This document shows positions 12,301-24,300 of a stretch of DNA of 64,000 nt, piece after piece (within the stretch, counting starts at the first letter, position 1; each line of letters opens with the position of its first letter). The position numbers and the translations under genes were made by a program. The stretch lies in the NCBI GenBank assembly GCA_002118135.1, contig BDIU01000314.1, positions 1-64,000 of the forward strand, written 5' to 3'. The notes under the pieces were generated by a model. It saw nothing but the letters and a program-made list of their open reading frames with translations, had not been told where the DNA came from and did no database searches. The DNA comes from Trebouxia sp. TZW2008. Lineage: Eukaryota > Chlorophyta > Trebouxiophyceae > Trebouxiales > Trebouxiaceae.

Positions 12301-15300
12301 GCTGACAACGTTGGCTGCAATCTCCATCACATGTCCACGTGCAAATTGCAGACGAGCTGCATGAGTTGCTGAAGCGCGAGAAGGAGATGAATATCACCAG
12401 CACAGATTCAGATCCTGCTGTGGACGCGTACCTGAAGGCAAATGCAGCTTCTGCTCCAGAGCACATTGCTACAGAGGTGAGCACCTTTTCCTTGTGTCAC
12501 AGGTGGACCCCACCATACAAAGCATGATGCAACAGCTTGCATTAGGCTTTGCATAGAATCTGACCCCATTGTGTATGCGTACCTGGAGGTAAATGCTGCT
12601 TTTGCACCACAGCACATCGCCACAGAGTTGATCACGCAATCTTTGTCAGGCTACAAATCATGCAAGGCATGGCTTCTGCAAGAGGCAGATGTCTCCTTAC
12701 AGGCAATGTAATCACAGCATGGCATTGACAACAAGATAGAGGCAAGCTTTGTCTTTGGCTCAGAATACCCCTGTGCTCGACCAGTGGATTACACATGTTC
12801 AAGCAGTCCATGATTGTTCGAAGATTGTGCTTTTGGCTAGGCATGGTAACATGCTTGTTGGTTGAGTTGGCTGTGCTAGAACTGGTGACTAACAGGCAAG
12901 TGTTGTGCTAACGGCATGCATGACTAAGCTGAAGCTGCTGGGGGTCACAGGTGTGTAGTGTCAGCACACATAGGTGGAAGACCACTACAGCCAAAGATTT
13001 GGACACTGTTTTGCATCTCACATCTGAGAGTTGTGCAACACTTATGCCTTGATCCTGCATGCAGACTATACTGAAGCTGCTTGGGCTGGAGGTGTGTGCT
13101 GACACCATTGTGGGTGACCAGCTGCTCAGGGGGATTAGTGGAGGCCAGAAGAAGCGTGTCACTTCAGGCAAGCATTGCATGTCTCAACGCATGTATGCTG
13201 ACATGTGCGTACTGTGGTGTACGCGTATTGCTGTTGATGTGAAGATAGAGCGCCAATGCTATTGTGTTGCCTGCTGTTAAAGTCATAGCAACTGAAGCAG
13301 TCAAAGGCAATTACAGTAATGCACAAGTTATGCTCATGGTCATGAGTAAGACAGCCAGTCATGGTAACAGATACGGTAGTCAACATCAGGATGGCACAAT
13401 GATTGTCATCAAGCACATCATAAAGACACCATGTTCAGTGCCAAGTATACACTGTTTACAGCTATACACTCTTTTGTCAATGCAGGGGAGATCATTGTGG
13501 GTGGCAAAAAGGCGTTGTTCATGGATGAGATCAGCACAGGGCTGGACAGTGCAACCACCTTCCTCATCACAAAGTGCCTGTCCAACTTCTGCCATATCAT
13601 GGAGGGCACTTTGCTGGTAGCCCTGCTGCAGCCGCCGCCTGAGACCTATAACCTATTTGATGACGTGATGCTCCTGTCTCAGGGCCAGATTGTCTTCCAT
13701 GGTCCCAAAGAAGAGGTATGCCCATAAGTAGATCATGTCATCTTTTCAGCAATCATGGAAGCATTAGTGACCATGAGAGGGAGAGATAGCAATTCAAGTG
13801 TTTTTGGTGTGCTCATATATGACGCATATCTCCTTTGTCTCAGGGCCAGATTGTCCTTCATGGCTCCAAAGAACAGGTAGCATGCCCAACTTTGCTCCTG
13901 TGTTTATATGTTGTGTGTCTTTGGTCCTTCGGTTCTGCTGCAATCTTCTGTGTGGCCATAATTCAGCATCCAGCATCACAATATTGATGCTCTGTATGTT
14001 GTGCCTCTGCTCATGTGAAGGCTGGCAAGGCAACGCCTGGGCTAGACACACCTAGCACCTGGGATGGATGCAGTCCACTACCATTTTCTTCACCAGTTGT
14101 TGACATGGATATCACTGTCGGTAATTGTACAACTATGTTCGGTGTTACAGGTGAAAGTCGTTTTCCGTAGTATTACAGTCATGAGTGTGGGTACAGGTGA
14201 TGCCCTTTTTCAGCCAGCTGGGCTTTGAGTGTCCAGAGGCCAAGGGTGATGCAGACTTCCTGCAAGATGTGACCATCAGGAAAGGGCAGAAGCAGTTCCG
14301 CAAGGACAAGAAGGCCAAGCATGCCTACATGACTGTCGGGGTATGCTGCACAATCCTTCAATGCACACCCGTCGTTTGCATCAGCCTTGAACACAGTGTA
14401 TTGCTACATCTCTGTGCGTTGTCAAACAGCCACTTACAGTGCATCTGTTTTGAAAGGACAAGACGGCCAAGCATGCCTACATGACTGTTGGGGTATGCAG
14501 CACATCCCGTTGAGCATGCCGCAACTCTGCTGATCATTTTGAAGCACAGATCAAGACCAAGGGCAGACTAATTGCAGAGTTACAACAATCCTGAGACAGC
14601 ATGCTTGAACAGCTTTCAACTTTACAGTATCCTGTGTTGGACACATGTTTGTTGCGCCTTTCTGTAGGAAATGGCAAATGCTTTTTACAGAAGCACAAGG
14701 GGCAAGGCTGTGCTTGAAGCAGCTGATGCACTCTACAGACAGCTTTCAATGATGTGGAAATGCATTTGGGATAAGTTGTATGTTTTCTGTTGCAGGAAAT
14801 GGCAGATGCTTTTTACAGAAGCAAAAGAGGCAGGGCTGCACTGGACGCAGCTGAGGCACCTTATGCAGGCACACAGCGACAGACAGACTCCCTTGTCACC
14901 ACACAGTAAGCTCCTCTTTTCGTCATGTTGTCAGCTGACCTGGTCAAGCAACTGCATGTTACTGCAGGCTCAGTCCATGCCTGGCAATGCAAACAATCAA
15001 CATGCAACAGCTTGATTGCAAATTGCTTGCCTTGGGCTGCAAGCATTAATTACTAACTTGCGTGGCAGCAAGCTCTTTACACACACACGCATGTTGCATC
15101 CCAGAAGTTATAGGTGAGAAATGTCTCCATTGCAACTTGCACACTTTTATCAGCAGTAGCAACAAACGCACTGATTGCATCAGCAGTGGCAGCAAGTGCG
15201 CTGATTGCAACTAACGTGTCTTTGTTGCAGATATGGGTTGAAGTGGCAGCAGGCCTTGAAGGCATGCACGAACCTGTCTCTTGTGTACAGAGGCAGGTTG

Positions 15301-18300
15301 CATTATACCCCTGCAGCTTTCAGAACACCTACCTGGCTTACCTGTCAGCCACACTGTTCAACAGTTGCAAACCTGCATTCAGCTCCTTTGTTTCATTGCA
15401 GGTATGGGTTGAACTGGCGGCAGGCCCTTAAAGCATGCATGAAGGGTGAGGTGTCCCTTATGTACTGAGATAGGTTCAGCCCGTACACATGCACCTCCCA
15501 GATCGCCTACCTGCCTTTGCTGTCAGCCACACTGCTCATTGATTGCAAACCTGCATTCAGCTCCTTTGTTTCATTGCAGGTATGGGTTGAATTGGCGGCA
15601 GGCCTTAAAGGCATGCATGAAGCGTGAGGTGTCCCGTGTGTACCGAGACAGGTTCAGCCCGTACACATGCACCTCCCAGATCACCTACCTGCCTTTGCTG
15701 TCAGCCACTCTACCCATCAATTGCAAACCCATCGTGACCACCCTTGTTTCACTGCAGGTATGGGTTGAACTGGCGGCAGGCCTTAAAGGCATGCATGAAG
15801 CGTGAGGTGTCCCTTGTGTACCGAGACAGGTTCAACCTGTACTCGCGTACCTTTCAGATCACTTACCTGGCTTTTCTATCAGCGACACTGTTCATCAAGC
15901 CTGGTCATGATACAGTGGCAGATGGGCAAGTGTTCTTGCTAGAGCTGTTCTTTGCAGCCCTCGTCAGCATCTTTGCTGGTTTTGGCAAGGTGAGGACTTT
16001 GGATTGAGAACTCTGTTACACTGTGTTACGTTCACATGTACAGTCTGTTCACTGTTGAAGTCACTGTGTTGACAGGTTAGGACTGTGTCATGCAGAAATG
16101 TGTGTGCAATAACACATAAGCATAGCTTTTGCATATACACAGCTCATTCTTTCACTGGCATGATAATCCTGTCAGGTATGGAGCAGCTGCATTGCAAGCA
16201 TTACGTGTTTCATCACCTAGCAGCACATAATCTGTCATGCGCAACTGTGTGTGTATTGACAACTAGTGTTTGATTGCTGCATGACTTTATACAATGTCTG
16301 ACAGGTTGTGTTTCTATGCAGATCCCAGAGACAGTCCTTGCGCTGCCAGTCTTCTACAAACAGAGGGAGAACAAGGTAGCTTCTGTGAATGCTGCCATGC
16401 ATTGCAGTCTGCTCTGTAGCTGCATGTCTCCTCAGCAGACAGGTCTTAAAACAACTGTACGCATTAATTACGCTTTCAGCCAATTTTGAAACTTGCCATG
16501 CATTGCGGTCTGCCTTGTAGCTGTGTGTATCATCCGTATGGGGACCATCCTTCTGGCAGCCGCAAGCCATCCATGAGTTTCCTCATTGCTCAAGCTTGCT
16601 TAGACTTGTGCAAAAATTGTATCATACCTTGCTGCTGTACATGGTGTGACACCTGTTGCGCTCATGTCATGCTGAGTGTTGTACAGTGTTTCAATACTAC
16701 GCATCATGCTGATGTCTTGCATTGGTCTATGATGCAGTTCTTCCACGCTTGGTGCTGTGCTGATATCTCGCTTTGGTGTGCAAGGATTTCTTTCCTGCTT
16801 GGTGCTTTGCTGATGTCGTGCGTCGGTGTGAAATGCAATTCTTTCCTGCTTGGTGCTTTGCTGATGTCGTGCGTCGGTGTGAAATGCAATTCTTTCCTGC
16901 TTGGTGCTTTGCTGATGTCTTGCATTGGTCTGTGATGCAGTTCTTTCCGGCTTGGTGCTATGCCTTGCCTAAGACAGTGTTGGACCTGCCACTATCCATC
17001 TGGGAAGCCATGCTGTGGACTGCCATACCATACTTTGCTGTGGGCTACTACAAGGATGCTGGCAGGTCAGTCGCATGATGCAACTTTGCAAAAGGTGTCC
17101 CTTGCCAGCAGCACATGTCAAATCATATCTGTACGCAACCTGCTCTGGCAACTGCAATGTCCCTGCTCAGGATGTGTTGTACAGTCAATGTTCCCTGGTC
17201 CGTCTGAGCCACTTAACAATCTTTCACAGCTGGTGCATTCACATCTGTTTCAGCCAATATCCTAGCCATGTAGTGTAGCTTGGCGCAGTGATCCAGCTTA
17301 AGACAGCTTGCAGTCTATGGCGTGCCATGAACTGGGGCAGAGCAATATGCTCGGTGACCTGTTTGCATCAGTTGCAAGCAGTTCTGAACTTGCAACAGAG
17401 CTCATTTGCATCTGATGCAATGAGGTTTGCAGTTTTGCATGAGAGCCATCAATACAATGCTGACATCGCGGTGATTGCTGTTGCTGCATTTTCAGGACGT
17501 ACTGGGCTGATCTGTTCCTGACTAACATGACATGCAAACTCCCTGTTCACAGGGTGTGCCAACTGTTTTCTACAGCGCTAGCATGAAAACTCTTTTGTCG
17601 CTTTGCAAGGCCATACACCTTGGGAGTCTTCAATGTCTCTGTGCTGCAAGACTTCACCGGTTTGCGATGACTTGCTACAGGTTCTGGACGTACTGGCTGA
17701 TCCTGTTCCTGACCAATATGGCGTCCAACGCCTTGTTCAGGGGCTGCGCTGCAGTGGGGAGGGACCCCATCATTGCTTCCACTGTGGGAGTGCTAGCCAT
17801 CTTTGCCCTGGTCTTCACTGGTGGCATCATGCTTGCACGCAGTGAGTACCGTTGAGACCAGCTGTTGTCATTGACAAGCCTTTGTCAAGCTTTGCAGATG
17901 TTGTATTGGCTGGCTGCCTGCCTGTCTGTCTGCCTCCAGCTGTTTGACTGCCTGCTAGCTGTCTGTCCTGGGAAAAGGTGATCTTGCACTGTCAACAAGA
18001 ATGTCAGCAGCATCCTGTATCTGCAGTCAGCCCGCTTGCAGTGTCTTGACTGTAGCCCTGTCTGGGGCCTTGTTGACAAATGCTGTACATACGATACAGG
18101 AGACAACAACGCTGCCATGTAGTGTTGAGTCGGCAAAGACACCCCTTTTTTGTCTGCATTCCAAGTTCCGAAGATGACAGTTCTCAGAGCTCCACTTTTG
18201 CATGCACATTGAAACGGCTGACACAGTGTTTGCCACCCTACAGCTCTAACTGGAAATTGTTGAGTTTGGTTGTACTGGATCTTCTCTGTGGCTTTACAAT

Positions 18301-21300
18301 AAGGTCCTTTACCGTCAACAACACCTCACCAAGATCACAACAAAGCAGTGAAGCGCCCCACACCAATTCGACCCTTCCATCAGCATAGGGGATGCTCGAA
18401 GATAACAACAGCATCCTCATCTGCAAACTGCATGTGCTCAAGCTGCCTGTTTCATTTGTGTTGCAGCTCTGATTGGAGGCTGGTGGATTTGGGCATATTG
18501 GATATCCCCTGTAGCCTTTACAACAAGATCTCTTGCCCTCAATGAGTTCACCACTAAGCAGTGGAGCGCCCCGTACCAATTTGACCCTTCCATCAGCATA
18601 GGGGATGCTTCACTAGCCACCTTTGGGATCCAGACAGGGTACTGGTGGGTGTGGCTTGGGGTCGGTGTGCTGCTGGGCTACGCTGTGGTGTTCAACCTGA
18701 TTGCTACACTGGCCTTTACTTTCTTGTCATGTAAGTCTTTGGCATCCCCTTCCTCTGCTTCTGAGCATGCTGTGGTGCTCAAAGTGAGTGCCACAGTGGC
18801 ATCCACTGTGTTGGCATGTGAGCTTCTAGAACCTTGGTGCTTTGTGCATTACCCTCTGTGTCCTTTTGCCCAAGTTTGCTGGGATGTGCTTCGCCTGGCT
18901 CACAAATCCATGAGTGCTGAGCTATGCCGTGGTGTTTAGCTTGCTTGTCACACCCGTCTTCACCTTCTTGTCGTGTGAACTTCTGACCTTTTGATTTATG
19001 TGCATTGCTGGCTTTGACGCTGTCCCCAAGGACACTGTCACATGCTTGCATTGGCTCATAAGTCTGACAGCAGAGTGTCTGCATTCACATCACTGTTAAG
19101 TGCATACTTCCTTGGTGGCCAGATCAACACATTAGCTCTGATCACCACATTAGGCCTGATCATGGATGACCCATCATGGGTGTGTGCAGTGCCACAGCAG
19201 AGGCCTGCCATGAGTGAAGAAGCAGCAGCCGCCATTGATGCTGATGCTGCACATGACAGGGCCTCAGGAGGCAAAAGCAAGAAGATGGTCACAGACAGCG
19301 GCAAGCCCAGTCCAAATGGATATCACAACACAGATGGGAAGAGTGTTGATGGCACACAGGTTGCAGATAAGGTATGCTGACTGTCTCTGAGCTTTGAATA
19401 CTGTGACAAGTTTCTTCTTTGCATCTTCGTCTGAATGTGCATCTGTGTGCTGAGCACGCTTTGCAGTCTTGGCTGGCCTGCCGCTCTTCTGTCATGGTGT
19501 CAATCTGCTTGTGTTTGATGTCTGTGCTGTGCACGCTATGCAGCAAACGCAGGGGCAGCCTACAGCACATCAGCTTTGAAGCCTGTAATGTCAATCAATT
19601 TGATTTCTGAGTTTATGGAGTACATGCTGCGCAACAAGTGAAAGTCAGAGAAGCGCAGCTGTGATCAGCACTTGGGCAGGCTACCTGTGTTGTGGTAACA
19701 GCCCCAATGAGATTCAAGTCTTTGTGCCATGCTTTGCATGCTGTGCAGCAAGGGAAGGGAGACGCAGCTGTGGCCAACTCAGGGGCAGCCCACACCCCTC
19801 ATGTAACACTGTCAGTACTGTCAAATTTGAATGTTGTGCTTTGATTGCTGTGCAGCAATAGAAGGGAGATGCAGCTGTGGCCGACCCCGGGGCAGCCTAC
19901 AGCACATCAGCCCTGGGGCCTGCAGCAGAGGCAGGTGCTAGAGCAGCCCCAGGCAATGCTGATGCTGTAGCAGGCACTGGACTGGAGTCCATGCCTAGCC
20001 AATTCCCTGACGCTTTGCATGAGGAGGATGTTTCAATTATGTGCTATGCAGCAAGGGCAAGAGAATGCAGCTGTGTCCAATTCAGGGGCAGCCCACACCC
20101 CTCGTGTAGCATTCTCAGTCTTGTCAACCTCAAATGTCGTGCCTTGCATGCTGTGCAGCAAGGGAAAGGGGACGCAGCTGTGGCCAACCCTGGGGCAGCC
20201 TACGGCACATCAGCCCTGGGGCCTGCAGCAGGGGCAGGTGCGGGAGCAGCCCCAGGCAATGCTGATGCTGTGGCAGGCACTGAAGCGGAATCCATGCCTA
20301 GTCAGCCTGGCGAAGATGGCAACGCTGGCTCAGACAGTGAAACAGAGCGCGAGCACAAGGGACTGGCACTGCCCTTTGAGCCTGTGGCGCTGGTGTTCAA
20401 GGACATCCACTACTATGTGAAGCGACCAGACAAGAAGAGCGAGGAGCTTGAGTTGCTGAAGGTAAGCCATGCTGCCAACTTTGCCTGACTGATGCAACTG
20501 CTCACCTGTTTTGTGTCATGCCAAGAACAGACACAAATTAGAGTGGTGCATGAGCATGTCAGCATTGTCAAGAGTATACTCTTTGTTAACTCATTTCCCA
20601 CAGCACCATCATATCAGTATTGAACACCAATACATGTGCTGCAAATATGCCAATCCAATCACACCATGCGTATGCAATGATAGCTGCATAGTGATGATTG
20701 CTGCGGCGGTCAGTTTCCAGTGCGCGCTGGTATCAGCTGCAGGGTTATGCTGCAATCAGCTCTTCTTTCCAGTCCATGCTGTTGCATGTCTATGCAATGA
20801 CAATGCCTCATCTGTGCAGGGCATCACAGGCGCATTCAGACCAGGTATCCTAACAGCCCTGATGGGTGCCTCAGGGGCGGGCAAGACCACTCTCATGGAT
20901 GTGCTGGCTGACCGCAAAACAGGTCAACCCCCTGCTCCTTATGCACCTTGAAGTGTGGCAGTCTCACCTGTGTTTGCAGCTTATAGTGTATCAGTCAGTT
21001 GCGCTTCAATGCTGTCAATTTCACAAACTGTTGAAGGTTTGATAAGGACAGAAGCTGCTGAGCACAGTCATAATCACATGTGAGGCACAAAGCCACAACC
21101 ACTCTTGCATGGCCAAAGTTGCTTTATTGCCTAAAATTTATAATACCTTGGCAGTCCATATTGGCGTGTGCAGTCAGCACTATGATGTGCATCATACAAG
21201 CAAAGCACAATGTAAATGCAAAATACGCCTGTGAAATGACTAACTTGAGTTGCTTGACAGGTGGCAAAACCACTGGTGAGCAAAAGCTGAACGGTAAGCC

Positions 21301-24300
21301 AAAGACCAAGGCAACCCTAGCACGAGTTATGGGGTATGTTGAGCAAAATGACATCCACACTCCAGCTCTGACTGTTGTGGAGTCCCTGGAGTTCAGTGCC
21401 CATCTGCGGCTGGACAGAGACGTCAACAAGCGGTCTGAGAAGAACTTTGTGGACAATGTGAGGGCCTCTCAGTCAATGTTGCTTGACATCCAAGTATCTG
21501 CTTAGAACGGCAATGCTAGATGTTGCACACATGGCTGTAAGTGGTATGTTTGATGGCATACCAAGCTACAAAGCTGCAATGTTGTTTAGGAATTTTCATT
21601 CACAATTCAGTTCTGCGCCACATCCTTTGAGCTGCAGCATGTCTATGCATCTTCGGAAGCATCAAGGTGGACTCTCTGTGCTTGCACGCTGCCTCAAACT
21701 GTTTAATGCCACATCATGTGCCAATCATAGGCTGTTCAGAGCTCTCACGTGTCGACTTCTGTTGTTGATCTGCAGGTCTTAGAGCTGGTAGACATGGAGG
21801 GGTTGCGCAATGCCTTGGTGGGCATGCCAGGCGTGAGCGGCTTGTCTGTGGAGCAGCGCAAGCGGCTCACTATTGCAGTGGAGCTGGTTTCCAATCCCGC
21901 CATTGTGTTCATGGATGAGCCCACTTCAGGTCAGGGTTTGCAAAACTTGTTTGTCGTCCTAGAATCCACGCACTCTGTATTCATGAACTCCACTGTTTGT
22001 GGACTCCACTGATTATGGACTCCATCGATTAGATCACAGTTTCAGAAAACTTCCTTGCTATTCTTCATTTATGCATTGTCTGTACTGCTCATGTGTAGAG
22101 CTGGTCACCAAATCCACGCTTGTCTTATTGAGCCTGTCTCAGTTGAGGGTTTGACGCCTATGCTGTTCTTGTTTGCTGCATTGTTTGTGTCTGTTTTTGC
22201 AGCAGAGCTGATTCTACTGTCTTACCCAAACAAAGCGCCTGAGATCTGGGTGTATGAACCTATTATGCTTTCTGCATCGGTTTGCAACAGTGATTCATTC
22301 AAAGAACAACAGAGATGCAGTGCAGTCACACCTTCAGGCTAGATTTCTGTCTGAAGCTTGATGTCTTGCAGGGCTGGATGCACGAGCAGCAGCAATTGTG
22401 ATGCGGGCAGTCAAAAACACAGTCCGCACTGGCCGCACTGTGGTGTGCACCATCCATCAACCCAGCTTGGAGATCTTTCAGGTATCTTGTTAGTAGGTTT
22501 ACGGTATGGCACCTGTCCAGCCATCAATGGCTGTAGCATCAAAGTTTTTGACATGTCTTAGCACACAACCTCTGAGTATGTTGGCACACAGAAGCACAAG
22601 CTTTCTTGTGTCCTGACTGAGATCTGGTCAAGACTTGACTTGGCCAACATGTCCATGTCAGCTGGCGCTTACATTTCGCTGCTATACAACAACACAGCAT
22701 TCTGCAGCTGCCAGACATGCATCCCTGCTGCTTGCATATAAGTATTGCACAAGCTGGCTTGGAGGGTTAGATTGCGCATGCTGTAGGCGTTCGATGAGCT
22801 GCTGCTGTTACAAAGAGGTGGCAGCACCCTCTATTGTGGCCCTGTTGGAGAGGGGTCCAAGATCCTCATCTCTTACTTTGAGAAGCTGGGAGCAGATAAG
22901 ATCACACCAGGTTACAACCCAGCCACATGGATGCTTGAAAACACCACTGCATCCGTGGAGGAGCAGAAGAACGTCAATTTTGCTGAAGCATTCCAAGAAA
23001 GCAATCTCAGACGGTGAGCGCACAGCATTCTGATTGGACTTGAACATGTAGCTGGCAGTTGCTCATGTGTGATTGCTGATATTGCATGTCAGTTTCGCTA
23101 AAGCGTTTCAAGAAAGCAATCTCAGGCGGTGAGTGCATGGCTTTCCTTTCTGACAGCAACATTTAGCTGGCAAACAGTCAGGTTTAATTCCTGTTGTTGT
23201 TTGTCAACTTTGCTGAGGCCTTCCAAACACGTGAAATCAGGCAGACAGTGCATGGTTCTCCCTTCTGCCAATAACATCTAGCTGGCAAAGAGTCACATCT
23301 AACTGCTGATCTTGTATGTTAACTTTGCTGAGGCCTTGCAAGAAAGTGATCTTCCGGCGGTGAGTGCTCAGCACTCCTTCTAGGCTGTGTCAAGTAAACG
23401 ATCTGTACACCTTATTGCTGGTTGCACATCATATACATGTCACTGCCCTATTCCTGAGCCTAATGAGGTCCCTGTGTGAAACCAGCACTGCTATTTGGTG
23501 GATGTGCTGCACCAAAAAGCAGGGACCTGGAGTTAGCAAGCCTCAGCTTGATGAAATTTCAGCCTGGCAGGAGACACTCACACAGGCTTTTGCTGTTACG
23601 TCATCAAATCTGCAATTGCAGAGTTGCGACTGACTAGATGCAACTGACCTGGCCAGCATGCACGTTCCCCTGCATTGACAGCATGTTGCACGTCAGGATA
23701 GCTTACTTTGTCTTGGTGATGTGTAGGGAGACTGAGCAGACAGTGGATGAGAACTTTGAGGAGAACGGGCCTTACAAACCCATCCAGTTCAAGCAGAAGT
23801 ATGCCAAGCGGTCCAGCGTGCAGTATCTGGTAAGCACATGTTCTTCACCTCAGAAAGCCTCTGCTTGTGCAAGTTAATTTAAGGCTTGCCATGACCAGAC
23901 ATGCTGTGCTGTGCTGTGCTTGTGCAAGTTATTCCAAGGCTGGCCATGACCAGACATGCTGTGCTGTGCTGTGCTTGTGCAAGTTAATTTAAGGCTTGCC
24001 ATGACCAGACATGCTGTGCTGTGCTGTGCTGTGCTGTGCTGTGCTGCTTTTTCCCATCGCTCCTCTTGCTGGTTACAGGCCCTGCTGAAGAAGTTCTCTA
24101 TAGCGTACTGGCGCACGCCAGAGTACAACTACATCAGAGCACTGGTGACAATCATCCTGGGCTTTGTGCTGGGAACATTGTACTGGAAGATTGGCCACAG
24201 AAGGTAGGCATGCAATATGACTCACGCCTGTGCTGCATGATGATGATAAATTGCTTGCTTTGCATGGCTTGTGAGTAGCATGCTCAATGATTACCTGCTT

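Noticed and set aside
15190..15757. A CRISPR-like array, because of regular ~178-bp units
   Set aside because: The units are exon-plus-intron duplications with splice sites in a eukaryotic gene. There are no short identical repeats with unique spacers and no cas genes.
16704..16925. Minus-strand frame reading [17 protein letters not shown] repeats
   Set aside because: It is the antisense of the 51-bp echoes of ABC exon 13.
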